Source: Fen-1231 sp035286465
GTDB taxonomy: Bacteria; Gemmatimonadota; Gemmatimonadetes; Gemmatimonadales; Gemmatimonadaceae
Reading direction: 5' to 3'
Assembly (NCBI GenBank): GCA_035286465.1
Contig: DATEDF010000071.1
Coordinates: 1-64,000 of the forward strand
Length of the DNA: 64,000 nucleotides
Positions 6,391-15,335 of this stretch are shown here, one piece after another. A program made the position numbers and the translations under genes. The notes beneath the pieces are model-generated. The model did not search any database, was not told where the DNA came from, and saw only the letters and a program-made list of their open reading frames with translations. Numbering within the stretch: position 1 is the first letter of the stretch; every line of letters starts with the position of its first letter.

Positions 6391-7004
6391 TTCGTGCTCA
6401 GCGCCGTGATCAGCCGCACCGAGAACTCGTCGGCCCGCTCGATCAGCCGCTCGGCGCGGCTCGTCAGCCACGCGTGCGCGAGCGAGAGCGGGATAGCCAC
6501 CATCAGCCCGAAGCCCGTCGCGTTGAGCGCGATCGCGATGCCGCTCGCGAGCTTCCCGCTGCGCTCGGCCGCGCTCACGAGCGCCACCGAGCCGAACGCC
6601 TCGCGGAGCCCGAAGATCGTGCCCAGGAGCCCGCAGAGCGTCGCGACGTTGGCGAGCATCGGGAGATAGTGCAGCCGGCGCGTGAGCGTGGGGAGCGACG
6701 CGACACTCGCGGCGTCGGCCGCGTTCTGCAGGTCGCTCTCCGAGCGGCTCGGGCTCCGGAGCACGAGCTCCCCGATGTAGGTCATCGCGGTCTTGTGGCT
6801 GTGGCAGAGCCGCACGGCCTCGTCCGTCTTCCCCGCCCTGGCGAGCACGACCACCTTCTCGATGAAGGCGCGGTCGCTCCCCTTCGAGTTCGTGATGATG
6901 ACCCAGGCGCGCTCCAGAAAGACGCCGAGGCCGAGCACGGCGAGCACGAGGATCACGTGCATCACCGGGCCGCCGCTCCGGTAGTACTCGAGAAGGATGC
7001 TCAT
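6366..7004 (-). CDS. ExbB/TolQ/MotA-family proton channel protein
   Basis: 212 residues with three transmembrane segments: about 13-35, 110-135 (ANVATLCGLLGTIFGL, with the conserved small-residue and Thr proton path) and 150-180. The cytoplasmic loop between the first two contains a region rich in charged helices, as in TolQ. It overlaps the upstream Pro-rich gene by 4 bases (ATGA). Family members form a pentamer around ExbD and convert proton flow into mechanical work on a partner protein. The partner here is presumably the TonB-like protein encoded two genes downstream. Confidence 0.92.
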   Translation of the reverse strand: MSILLEYYRSGGPVMHVILVLAVLGLGVFLERAWVIITNSKGSDRAFIEKVVVLARAGKTDEAVRLCHSHKTAMTYIGELVLRSPSRSESDLQNAADAASVASLPTLTRRLHYLPMLANVATLCGLLGTIFGLREAFGSVALVSAAERSGKLASGIAIALNATGFGLMVAIPLSLAHAWLTSRAERLIERADEFSVRLITALSTKASEGRES

Positions 7005-7402
7005 TCAGGTCGGTGAGGGGGGTTCGGTGTGCCCGGCGGCTCGAGTGTGCCCGGCGGGTCCGGTGTGCCCGGCGCGCGCGGCTCCGGGAGCGGTCCCGGT
7101 AGCAGGACGACGGTGCCGCGCGTTGGTGGCGGCGGCTCGAAGAGCGCCGGGACGATGATCCGCCGCGTGTACGCCGGCACCTCGCGCGGCCGCACCGTCA
7201 CGACCTCGGGAGCGGGCGCCTGCCCGCGGATCTCCAGCGTGCGGCGCCTGGACGGCTGTTGCGCGGATGGCTGTCGCGCCGGGGGCGGCGGCGCCGGCCG
7301 CGCGACCGGCGGCGTCGGGGGCCGCGCCGGTGGGCCGCCCTGCGCGAGCGCCGCGCGCGGCGCCGTGACGAGCATCACGGTGATCAGAGCAAACACTCTC
7401 AC
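7001..7402 (-). CDS. secreted proline-rich protein
   Basis: 133 residues. GTG 7402 overlaps the stop of the giant repeat-protein gene (GTGA) and its own stop overlaps the exbB start (ATGA). A signal peptide (VRVFALITVMLVTAPRAALAQ) is followed by Pro/Ala-rich sequence, a short strand-like core (RIIVPALFEPP) and a C-terminus with three six-residue PPGTxx repeats encoded by an 18-bp DNA repeat around 7027-7075. No enzyme domain is seen. Extended Pro-rich segments usually span the periplasm or bind partner proteins, so a structural role in the operon's complex is plausible (inference). Confidence 0.6.
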   Translation of the reverse strand: MRVFALITVMLVTAPRAALAQGGPPARPPTPPVARPAPPPPARQPSAQQPSRRRTLEIRGQAPAPEVVTVRPREVPAYTRRIIVPALFEPPPPTRGTVVLLPGPLPEPRAPGTPDPPGTLEPPGTPNPPHRPE

Positions 7403-10400
7403 GGGATGATCTCCCTCGCGGGAATCCCTTCCCCGCGGAGCGCCGCCCGGGCACGCTCCATCCACGCGTTCTCGAACTTCTCCGCCGCGCCCTTCTCCAC
7501 CAGTGCCTGCCAGATCGTGACCGCCGCGTCGAAGTACGACTGCGCCTGCTGGGCCGAGCTCTTCGTCACCGCGTCGCGCTGCGACTCGGTGAGGTCGGCC
7601 GGGAGCACGACGTCGCGCAGGAAGAGTCCGTAGTGCCACTGCGCGAGTCCGCTCTGGAAGCTCCCGGCGGCGATCCACTCGCTTGCGCCGCTCGCGATGG
7701 CGCGCGAGAAGTGCGCGCTCATCGTGCGCAACAGCCGCTCCTTGGCCGCCGACGCCTGCTCCACGCCGGCGCGCGTGAGCTGCGCGCGGGACGCGATTTC
7801 GAGCCGGAGCGCCGCGTAGCGGTCCCAGAGCGCGAGCCCGTCGCGGAACGCCTGCGCGCCCGCCCGTTCGGCGCACGGAGCAGCCATCGCCGCGACCGGC
7901 CGCACGCAGAGCCGTGTCAGCTCGGCCGTCGCGGCCCCTTCCTCCCCCGCCGCGCGGAGCTGCTCGACGCGAGCGCGCTGGGCGGCGCCCACGCGCGCGT
8001 CGCGCGGGAAGCGCTGGACGAATGCCGCGTAGCTCCTGGCCGCGGCGGCCGCGCCGGCGGCGTCCGTCGCCTCGGCGAACGTCACCGCCGCGTTGTACTG
8101 CGCGTCGGCGGCGCGCCGGTCGGCGGGGTACGTCGTGCTGAACCGCTCCCAGGCCTGCGCCGCGTCCGCGCGGCGCCCGAGCGAATCGAGGAGCGCCGCC
8201 ACGCGCACCATCGCGTCGGCGCGGCCGCTCCACGCGGGCTGCGCTGCGATGAGCGCCGTAAGCGCGTCGGCAGACTCGCCGGCGCGGCCCAGGTCGCTCA
8301 GGAGCCGCGCGTGCAGCGCCGAGTAGGCGAGCGTGTGCCGGTAGGCCGGGTACGTCGCGGCGAGCCGTTCGATCGCGGCTACCGCGCGCGTGCGGGCGTC
8401 GCGGCTCCCGGCCGTGTCGCCGGCGGCGCGGCGTACGCTGTCGCCGGCCAGGTGCACCTCGATGGCGTTCCGCAGCGCATCGGCCGCGCGCGCGGGGTCG
8501 CCGACGTCGGCCGCGATCGCCGTGAAGATCGAGTCGGCCGCCTCCGCGTACCGCCCCGAGCGCACGAGCGAATCCGCGGCCTGCCCCGCCGCCGCGAGCC
8601 GCGTGCGGGCGATCGAATCGGCGAACGCCTTGCGCGAACCCTGTTCGGCGAGCGTCTGTGCGGCGCGCCACTCACGCTGGGCGTCGAAGTAGCGCCCTTC
8701 GCGATAGCGTGCGTCGCCCACGAGCTTTCTCGCCTCGGCGGCGAACGGGTCGGCCGGCCAGCGGGAGGCGAACACCTCGAAGGTCGTCGCGACGACCTCC
8801 CACCGCTCGCCCTCGGCCGCGCGGCGCCCCTTGGCGACGGTGGCGGACCGCGCGTCGGCATCGGGAGCGAGCACGACGAAGCGGTCCGTTGCGGCGAAGA
8901 GCGAGTCCAGCACGGAGCGGAGCTGCGCCGTGCGCGACGGCGCGGCCGGGCCCGCAATCGCCGCCGGACCGGCGGGCGGCGCGGCGCGCCGCTCGGCCGC
9001 GAGCGCGGAGTCGAACGCCACGATCGCGTTGCGCCGGGCGAGCGCCCCGAGCGCGCTGTCCGACCGCCATTGCAGGGCCGTGCGGTTGAACGCCGCACCC
9101 GCGCGCAGCCACTCGCCCGCGCTGAAGAGCGCCTCCGCCTCGAGCGCGCTCACGCGCTGGGCACTGTCCGCGCGCGTGAACTCGCGCAGGTAGCGCCCGA
9201 GCAGCTCGGCCGCCTCCGCGAAGCGCTGCGGCGCCTGCGCGCGATTCGCCGCCTTCTTCGCTTCGGCGAGCGCGTACGCCCCGCCTTCCCGCAGCGCCCG
9301 CTCGCGCGCGACGGCCGCGTCGGCGGCGCGCGCGGGGTTCGCGAGCCCCCACGGGGAGTCCGGCCCGGACGCGTCGGCCAGTTCCAGCCGCGCCTGCTGC
9401 GCCCGCGCCGGCTCCAGCATCCGGCTCTGGAACAGGTCCACCAGGTCGCGCCGCGCGTCGAGCGTGAGCGCGTCGGTCGGGGCCTGATCAATCGCGGCAC
9501 GGTAGGCGATCGCCGCGTTGGTGAACTCCCCCTGGTCGCGAAGCGCCCGCGCGACGCGGCGGAGCACGAGAATCCGCGTCTCCTCGTCGGGGATCGCGGC
9601 GAGATAGCGCACCGCGTCCTCCGCTCCGCCGAGCTGGGTGATCGCGATCGCGAGGTAGTCAATGGCCTCCTGCCGCAACGCGAGCCGCGCCTGCCGCTCC
9701 TTCGGCAGGCGGTCCACCTCGCGCACGAGCCGCGCGAAGACATCCACCGCCTTCCGGTACTCGTCGGAGCTCTGCCGGTCCGCCTGCACGTACCAGCTCC
9801 AGCCGAGCTTGTACAGGGCGAGGTAGTAGATGTCGCCGTCGGCGCTCGAGAGTGCGATCGCACGCTCGTAGCTCTGACCCGCCTGCGCGAACAGCGCCCT
9901 CCGCGCGTCGCCGGCCTGCTTGGCGGCCAGCTCGAACCGCGCGTCGCCGTGCCGGAAGAAGGCCTCCGGGCGGAAATGCGAGCGCTCCTGCGCCGTGACG
10001 CGCTCCAGCGCGCGGAGCGCGTCGTCGTAGCGCTGCGAGAAGAACGCGAGCGTACCGAGCGTGTATGCCGCCGCGTCGGCCTCGGGGTCGTCGGGGAAGT
10101 CGCGCAGCAGCTCGTCGAAGCGCGCCATCGCCGCGGCGTAGTCCGGGTGGTCCACGTTCGCGTTCGCGCGCTGCGCCGCGGCATACTCGGCGTCGGCCCT
10201 GCGCGTGAGCAGCTCGCCCAACTCCATCAGCGCGCGGGCGCGGAGCGGGCTCGCGGGGTGCGCGGCGATGGCGCCGGTGAGCGCATCAATGGCCGGCGGG
10301 CGCACGAGGCCGAACGGCGGCGGCCGGAGCGCCGCGGTGTCGCCCGCGAGGGCAACAAAGAAGGTCGCCGCGGCCACGCCGAAGTCGGCCGCCTCGATCG

Positions 10401-12165
10401 CCCGGTCGAGCGCGCCGCGCAGCGAGTCGGCCCGGGCGCGGAGCGCCGAGCCCGTCACCCGCGCGACCAGCGCCAGCACTGTGTCGCGCGCCGCCGCCGC
10501 CGCATCCAGCTCGGCCGTGGCGTCGGCGATCCGCCGGTCTTCCGCCGCGGTGACCACCGCCTCGGCCACCTGCGCCTTCGCGAGCGCCGAGTCGTACGCG
10601 GCGTGCACCTCGGCGAGCGTGCGCACGAAGGCGGCGACCCGGAGCCGGAGTGTGTCGCGCTGGAGGAGAACAGGCAGCCGCGTGAGGCCCACGTCGAGCG
10701 CTCCCGCGGCCTGCTCGGCGGTCGTCACGTACGCCTCGGCGGCCGCGCGCTCGTACGCGACGAGCGACGCCGGCACGGCGCCCAGCGCGCGGAGCGCGCC
10801 GGCGGAGCTGTCAATCCGAGCGACGTTCTCCCCGGCGAGGTCGCGCACGCCGGCGATCTTCGCCTCGAGGACGGCGCGATACTCGGCGATGTTGAGCGCA
10901 ATCGCCGCGTCACGCTTGACGAGTGAATCCTCGAGCGCCGCGAGCTGGCCGTCGCTCACCGCGAGCGAGTCGCGGAGCGCGGCGACGGCGCCCTTGAAGC
11001 GCACCGCGTCCGCGATCCTTCCGGCCCGCTCCGCGCGGATCGCGTCGCTTCTCCAAGCCGCGCGTGACACGCGGACGTCGGAGAGCTCCAGCGAATCCAC
11101 CGCCGCGCGGAGCGCCGCGCGGTGCACGTCATCGCTCGTCCAGACGAGTTCGCGCGCCACGGGGTCCGCCGCGGCACCGCCGACGGCCTCGAGCCAGCGA
11201 GTGATGTCGGCGGCGTGCAGCGCGCGGAGCGGCGCCGGGGCACGCATCTCACCGCTGTCGCCGCCGGCCACGCCAGCGCCGCCGGCGCCCGGCGCCGGTG
11301 CGCCTGTGTCGGAGACCGGCACCACGAGGCGGCCCTCGCGCACGTCGCCAGCCCATAGCAATGACGACGCGCGGTGTTCCGCGAGCGTCCGCGCGACGGT
11401 GTCGAACCACCCGGGAGCGCTCACGCGGGCCTCGAGCGCCACCAGCAGGCGGCGCGCATCCGCCTTGACAAGCAGGAACTCGTCCGCCGCCTCCAGCGAG
11501 CGGCCGGCCTCGAGCAGCGACTGCGCTCGCATCGCGCGCGCGGCGGCGCGCGCGGCCACGGCGGGCGCCGCGTCCACGACCCGAGCGAACGACGCGGCGG
11601 CTTCCTCGAAGCGGCCGGCGGCATACTGCCACCACGCGCGCCGGGCGAGCGCGCCTTCGCGCGTCGTGTCGCCCTCGGAAGCCGCGAGTCCGGCCGCCGG
11701 CACCGAATCCGGCGCGCGCGCGAGCGGCAGGAGCGCGGAGAGCCGCGCCGCGTCGGCCGCGGGCGCGGCCGGCGCCGCCGCGCGCAGCGCCCGCTCGGCG
11801 ATCCCGGCGAACGCCTGCCGGCAGCCAAGGCGCCAGTAGGCGAGCGCGAGCGTCGAGAGGAGCGCCCCGTCGTCGCCGGCGCCGGCGACGGGCGCACCGG
11901 CGGCCGGCTCGAGCCGGTCGGCCGCCGCGAGCGTGCGTCCCGATGCGAGATCCGAGCGCGCGAGCCGCGTTTCGAGGTCGCGCGATCGCGTGCGCGACGC
12001 CGAGTCGGCGCCGCCCGGGGCAAGAGCCGCCCCGGCGGCCGGGCGCGGCGCGAAGCAGGCCGAGGCGCCCCGCACCACGAGTTGAGCGCCGAGCGGACGC
12101 GCCCAGAGGGCCGCGATGCCCGCCAGCGCGCCGAGCGCCAAGGAGGCACGAACCCGCGTCACCAC
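7399..12165 (-). CDS. giant secreted TPR-like repeat protein
   Basis: 1588 residues from GTG 12165, which has GAGGA about 7 bases upstream; GTG 12171 is also possible. After a signal peptide ending RPLGAQ, the sequence is almost entirely Ala/Arg/Glu-rich helical repeats. Tetratricopeptide-type helix pairs such as PEADAAAYTLGTLAFFSQRYDDALRAL-like segments (near 720-760) and SLGRRADAAQAWERFSTTYP-like segments (near 1350) are clear, with a more coiled-coil-like stretch around 380-560. It lies between a coiled-coil protein and the ExbB/ExbD module, with 4-base overlaps. Large TPR proteins act as periplasmic scaffolds in myxobacterial gliding complexes; the same role is inferred here. Confidence 0.75.
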   Translation of the reverse strand: MVTRVRASLALGALAGIAALWARPLGAQLVVRGASACFAPRPAAGAALAPGGADSASRTRSRDLETRLARSDLASGRTLAAADRLEPAAGAPVAGAGDDGALLSTLALAYWRLGCRQAFAGIAERALRAAAPAAPAADAARLSALLPLARAPDSVPAAGLAASEGDTTREGALARRAWWQYAAGRFEEAAASFARVVDAAPAVAARAAARAMRAQSLLEAGRSLEAADEFLLVKADARRLLVALEARVSAPGWFDTVARTLAEHRASSLLWAGDVREGRLVVPVSDTGAPAPGAGGAGVAGGDSGEMRAPAPLRALHAADITRWLEAVGGAAADPVARELVWTSDDVHRAALRAAVDSLELSDVRVSRAAWRSDAIRAERAGRIADAVRFKGAVAALRDSLAVSDGQLAALEDSLVKRDAAIALNIAEYRAVLEAKIAGVRDLAGENVARIDSSAGALRALGAVPASLVAYERAAAEAYVTTAEQAAGALDVGLTRLPVLLQRDTLRLRVAAFVRTLAEVHAAYDSALAKAQVAEAVVTAAEDRRIADATAELDAAAAARDTVLALVARVTGSALRARADSLRGALDRAIEAADFGVAAATFFVALAGDTAALRPPPFGLVRPPAIDALTGAIAAHPASPLRARALMELGELLTRRADAEYAAAQRANANVDHPDYAAAMARFDELLRDFPDDPEADAAAYTLGTLAFFSQRYDDALRALERVTAQERSHFRPEAFFRHGDARFELAAKQAGDARRALFAQAGQSYERAIALSSADGDIYYLALYKLGWSWYVQADRQSSDEYRKAVDVFARLVREVDRLPKERQARLALRQEAIDYLAIAITQLGGAEDAVRYLAAIPDEETRILVLRRVARALRDQGEFTNAAIAYRAAIDQAPTDALTLDARRDLVDLFQSRMLEPARAQQARLELADASGPDSPWGLANPARAADAAVARERALREGGAYALAEAKKAANRAQAPQRFAEAAELLGRYLREFTRADSAQRVSALEAEALFSAGEWLRAGAAFNRTALQWRSDSALGALARRNAIVAFDSALAAERRAAPPAGPAAIAGPAAPSRTAQLRSVLDSLFAATDRFVVLAPDADARSATVAKGRRAAEGERWEVVATTFEVFASRWPADPFAAEARKLVGDARYREGRYFDAQREWRAAQTLAEQGSRKAFADSIARTRLAAAGQAADSLVRSGRYAEAADSIFTAIAADVGDPARAADALRNAIEVHLAGDSVRRAAGDTAGSRDARTRAVAAIERLAATYPAYRHTLAYSALHARLLSDLGRAGESADALTALIAAQPAWSGRADAMVRVAALLDSLGRRADAAQAWERFSTTYPADRRAADAQYNAAVTFAEATDAAGAAAAARSYAAFVQRFPRDARVGAAQRARVEQLRAAGEEGAATAELTRLCVRPVAAMAAPCAERAGAQAFRDGLALWDRYAALRLEIASRAQLTRAGVEQASAAKERLLRTMSAHFSRAIASGASEWIAAGSFQSGLAQWHYGLFLRDVVLPADLTESQRDAVTKSSAQQAQSYFDAAVTIWQALVEKGAAEKFENAWMERARAALRGEGIPAREIIP

Positions 12166-12178
12166 GAGCACGTCCTCG

Positions 12179-12868
12179 TCAGAACGCGGCGGGTTTGTTC
12201 GTCCAGGTGGACGGCACCAGCCGCCCACGCCTCAGCACGAACTCCACGTACGTCACCGTTTTCGGCGCCGCGGGGACGGCGATGCCCTCGCCCACGCTGA
12301 AGCCCTTGCCGGCGACCTGGAGGAACACCGTGTGGTTCACCGGCGCGATCTCCGCGCGGTAGAGTTCGGCCGCGGCGCCCGCCGCGAGCGATCGCGCCTG
12401 CTGCGGCGTGTACGACGCGACCTTCATCTCCGCGCCGTCCAGCAGCAGCACCGCCGCCATCTCCCCGGCCGGGAGCGAGTCCACGCGCATGAGCACTACG
12501 AGCACCGCGTGCTCCGTTCGACCCGTGGCGTCCTGCAACTGGCGAATGCGATCGCGCTGGACGAGCAGTCGCGCCTGCGCCGAGTCGAGCAGCGTCTCGA
12601 GCCGCTGGAGCGCGCCCACTTCGCCGCTCATCGCCAGCGCCTTCGCGCGCTGGGCGATCTCCTCGGCGAGCTGTTTCTCGAGCTTCGCCTCGAGCGCCAG
12701 GCGTTCCTTGCGCGCCCACTCGAGCTGGTCCTGGAGCGCCTTGAGCGCCTTCGCCGCGTCCTGCTGCGTCGGCAGGGCGGGTGGCGTGGGCGGCTGCTGC
12801 GCGCGCGCGGCGGCCGGCACGAGGGCCGGCACGAGGGCCAGCGCGAGCAGCACGATGGCGCGCCTCAC
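12179..12868 (-). CDS. periplasmic coiled-coil protein
   Basis: 229 residues. The start is placed at GTG 12868 because GAGG lies about 8 bases upstream and VRRAIVLLALALVPALVPA forms a clean signal peptide ending AARAQ. A Pro-rich stretch follows, then a long heptad-type coiled coil (about 45-125) and a C-terminal beta-rich part (about 130-229) with repeated hydrophobic strands. No enzyme motif is visible. The gene lies between the outer-membrane barrel genes and the giant TPR gene in one operon, suggesting a structural linker. Confidence 0.6.
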   Translation of the reverse strand: MRRAIVLLALALVPALVPAAARAQQPPTPPALPTQQDAAKALKALQDQLEWARKERLALEAKLEKQLAEEIAQRAKALAMSGEVGALQRLETLLDSAQARLLVQRDRIRQLQDATGRTEHAVLVVLMRVDSLPAGEMAAVLLLDGAEMKVASYTPQQARSLAAGAAAELYRAEIAPVNHTVFLQVAGKGFSVGEGIAVPAAPKTVTYVEFVLRRGRLVPSTWTNKPAAF

Positions 12869-12886
12869 GCGCCCCGCCTCAGGCAC

Positions 12887-12921
12887 GCCGTCCGCCTCTC
12901 ACCGCTCGGCTGTCGCCTCAC
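12887..12921. repeat. heptamer array (five units) filling a gene junction
   Basis: Five 7-bp units related to GCCKCTC (such as GCCGTCC, GCCTCTC and ACCGCTC) occupy 12887-12921, almost exactly the gap between the barrel gene's stop and the next gene. The length, 35 bp, equals that of the arrays at 60082 and 61025. Confidence 0.5.
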
Positions 12922-14021
12922 GGCTTCTTCGCCGCCTCTCGCTGTCTCAGCAGTTCCTGCAGCCGCTTCACCGCTTCCTGCTCTTCGCGCAACCGTCGCC
13001 GCAGCTCCTCGATCTGCGCCTGTACCTCCGCGCCTGTCGCGCGCTGGAGCGTCTGCAGCTGCGTCTCGAGCGACGTCACGCGGCTCTCGCCTGCCTGGAT
13101 CTGTTTCCGCAGCTCCGCGGCCTGTTCCGCGTACTGCTCGGTGCGCTGTGCCATCCGGTTCCCGCGGACGAGTGCAGAGAGGTTGGTCTGCCATCCAAGA
13201 GAGAACGCGACCTTCCGGTACGCAAGCGTCCCGGTCTGGCCGGATTCTGCGCCGAGTTCCATCACGGAAAGCGACACGCGGAGCCCGCGCACCTCGAGTT
13301 GCGCGCCGGCGTTCACGTCCCAGGCGTCGTGCTCGACGAGCACCGAGACGGTGGAGAAGCGCCCCGTCGCGAACTGGAGCTGCGCGCCGCCGAACACGCC
13401 GCCCGAGGCACTCGCCGCATAGGCCTTCTCGAGCCCGCCGTCGTCGGAGAAGAGTCCGTTTCCGGCCCCGGCGCTGAGCGCCAACTGCGCGCGCGGACGC
13501 GTGCCTTCGACCGGCTGGGCGAGGACGAGCGTGCGCGTCGCCACCGCGTAGAGCGTCGGCGACGTGTTGAGCTGCGTGAGCCCCGTCCGGGAGAGGCGGC
13601 TGAGCGTGTTCTCGGTCCCGAGATTGCGCACGCCCACGGCGAAGCTCGGCAGCCAGTGCACGGCCCCGGTCCGCCAGATGCCGTCGGTCTGGTCCCACAC
13701 GAGCACCTTGCCGAAGAGCCCGCTTCGGAGGTCGCCGCTGAAGACCGAGACGCCCAACTCGACGCGGCCGAACGCGGAGGCGCTGACGGAGAAGGCGGAT
13801 CCCCCGCGCTGCGCGAGCGCCGGCGGCATCCTCGCGCTGTCGAAGGCAACGCGCGCGAAGTTGAGCGCGATGTCGCCGCCGAGTGGCGGAACCCAGGCGG
13901 CGGGGGTGTTGATCAATCCGCTGTCCCACGTCAGGGTGGGCGCGAACTGAGGCCGCTGCGCCTCGACACACCAGAGGAGCGGCGCGAAGACGAGCAGGAG
14001 AATGGACCTCCCTTCCCTCAT
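12918..14021 (-). CDS. outer-membrane barrel protein with C-terminal coiled coil (paralogue 2)
   Basis: 367 residues. A signal peptide (SILLLVFAPLLWCVEAQ) is followed by about 270 residues of alternating beta-strand sequence with a DSGLINTPAAWVPPLGGD opening and a GAGNGLFSDDGGLEKAY motif. The tail (about 290-367) is a Gln/Glu/Arg-rich coiled coil. The opening motif resembles YjbH-like barrels of exopolysaccharide systems (moderate confidence). It overlaps the preceding paralogue by 4 bases. Barrel plus coiled coil in one chain suggests an outer-membrane anchor reaching into the periplasm. Confidence 0.6.
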   Translation of the reverse strand: MREGRSILLLVFAPLLWCVEAQRPQFAPTLTWDSGLINTPAAWVPPLGGDIALNFARVAFDSARMPPALAQRGGSAFSVSASAFGRVELGVSVFSGDLRSGLFGKVLVWDQTDGIWRTGAVHWLPSFAVGVRNLGTENTLSRLSRTGLTQLNTSPTLYAVATRTLVLAQPVEGTRPRAQLALSAGAGNGLFSDDGGLEKAYAASASGGVFGGAQLQFATGRFSTVSVLVEHDAWDVNAGAQLEVRGLRVSLSVMELGAESGQTGTLAYRKVAFSLGWQTNLSALVRGNRMAQRTEQYAEQAAELRKQIQAGESRVTSLETQLQTLQRATGAEVQAQIEELRRRLREEQEAVKRLQELLRQREAAKKP

Positions 14022-15169
14022 CTCGCTTCCCCCGGTGGGGTCTTCCGACTCAACTCCTCCAGCTTGTCCCCCGCCTTCTTCATCGCCGCCGCCTCCGCGT
14101 CCAACTGGCGCTGCAACTCCGCCCTCCGCTCCACCGCCGTCCGGTCGGCCCCTCGCTGGGCCGCCGCCATCTGCGCCTGCAGCTCGGCGGTGCGCACCTT
14201 TCGCTGGGCGATCTCCTGCGAAAGCCGTCGCATCTCGACCTGCGCCTCGGCCGCCTCCGCGCGCTGGCGCGAGCCGCGCACGATCTCCGGAATGCTCGCG
14301 TCATACGCGAACAGGAGCGCGGACTTCGTGAAGTTGGCGAGTGGCTTGTTGCCGGGCACGCCCTTCGCCTCCTCGAGTTCCGTGAGATAGAGGCCGATGG
14401 ACACGTGACGGAAGGTCACCAGCGCCCCCGCGTTCCAGTCCCAGCCGTCATTCTCGGCCACGAACGTGAGGACACTCGCCTTGCCGGCCGGCACCACGAG
14501 GCGTCCGCCGAGGAAGAGCCCCCTCAGGAGCGTTCCGTGCCTGTTGTACACCGTGTCGAGCCCGCCGTCCTCCCGGAAGAGCCCGTTGCCGTATCCCACC
14601 GAGAACGACGCGGAGTTCTTCTCGAAGAGGAAGTCACGCGTCATCACGCCGAAGAAGGTGGGACTCCCGGCGATCCGCCCCTTGCCGCTCCGGAGTCCCG
14701 AGTCCGGGAGGATGTCCACCACGCGGCGGTCACCCGTGGCGAAGCGGTCCTGCCGCGCGCTGGAGCCCAGGTTGCGGACACCCACGGCGATCGAGGGGCG
14801 CCACCGTTCGCCCGAGACCGGCTGCCGCAGGAGGAGGACCTTCGCGAACGCGCCGACCTCCGCGTTCCTGGTGCCATAGAGCGAAGCCCCGAACGACACC
14901 TTGCCGCCCACGTGCGCCTCGAGCGATTGGGTGAGGTCCCAGAGCGATCCGCTGGGTCTTGGCTCATACCCACCGACGCCGATGGCCCGCGCCGAGAGCG
15001 CCGCGAAGAGGTCACCCGTGGAGGGCGAGACCCACGCGACGGGAACGTTGACGAGTCCCGTGCCGAAGAGGAGCGACGATCCGTACGGCGGCGCGACGCG
15101 GTCCTGCGCATCGAGCGGCATTCCAACGGCGATGAGGGCGGACGCGGCGAGGAGCCGAACGCGACGCAT
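14018..15169 (-). CDS. outer-membrane barrel protein with C-terminal coiled coil (paralogue 1)
   Basis: 383 residues from ATG 15169, giving a normal signal peptide (MRRVRLLAASALIAVG, cut near DAQ). Landmarks shared with the next gene are GTGLVNVPVAWVSPSTGD, SIAVGVRNLG, GYGNGLFREDGGLDTVY and a WDWNAGALV strand, ending in an Arg/Glu/Gln-rich coiled coil (about 310-375). The two are tandem paralogues overlapping by ATGA, so they may form a hetero-oligomer. This is the first gene of the operon reading to 3815. A TTG at 15211 is in frame but lies directly beside a probable -10, so it is less likely. Confidence 0.6.
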   Translation of the reverse strand: MRRVRLLAASALIAVGMPLDAQDRVAPPYGSSLLFGTGLVNVPVAWVSPSTGDLFAALSARAIGVGGYEPRPSGSLWDLTQSLEAHVGGKVSFGASLYGTRNAEVGAFAKVLLLRQPVSGERWRPSIAVGVRNLGSSARQDRFATGDRRVVDILPDSGLRSGKGRIAGSPTFFGVMTRDFLFEKNSASFSVGYGNGLFREDGGLDTVYNRHGTLLRGLFLGGRLVVPAGKASVLTFVAENDGWDWNAGALVTFRHVSIGLYLTELEEAKGVPGNKPLANFTKSALLFAYDASIPEIVRGSRQRAEAAEAQVEMRRLSQEIAQRKVRTAELQAQMAAAQRGADRTAVERRAELQRQLDAEAAAMKKAGDKLEELSRKTPPGEAR

Positions 15170-15210
15170 GCGGGTGGTGTCGGCGGAACTGTCTAAGGAT
15201 GGAACACTCA

Positions 15211-15216
15211 ACTATA
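15211..15216 (-). promoter_or_regulatory. probable -10 element of the envelope-machine operon
   Basis: TATAGT on the minus strand (15216 to 15211) lies about 40 bases upstream of ATG 15169, giving a leader of roughly 35 bases. No strong -35 is seen at 17 bp. It follows the hairpin terminator of the upstream transcript, fitting an independent promoter. Confidence 0.4.
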
Positions 15217-15273
15217 GACGGATTGCGGGTGGGAGGGGTCACCGGTCATTGCGCGCCGCGGGACGTAGAGCCG

Positions 15274-15302
15274 ACGGGCCCGGGCGATTCGCCCGGGCCC
15301 GT
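15274..15302 (-). terminator. strong hairpin downstream of the secreted protein gene
   Basis: A perfect 13-bp inverted repeat (15274-15286 and 15290-15302, starting ACGGGCCC on the plus strand) with a 3-base loop lies 34 bases after the stop of the gene at 15336. There is no U-tract, as is common in very G+C-rich genomes. It separates the barrel-protein transcript from the next operon. Confidence 0.65.
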
Positions 15303-15335
15303 TGGTCGCCGCCCCGCGGGCCTCGCCTGCCGCCG

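Noticed and set aside
7633..10926. An 1097-codon open frame on the plus strand opposite the giant TPR gene
   Set aside because: Composition is Arg/Gly-rich with no domain features; it is the expected antisense opening of a G+C-rich gene. The same applies to a 509-codon minus-strand frame at 51269-52798.
15169..15211. TTG 15211 as a leaderless start of the first barrel gene
   Set aside because: It directly abuts the TATAGT -10, leaving no room for transcription initiation 6-7 bases downstream; ATG 15169 gives a proper signal peptide.
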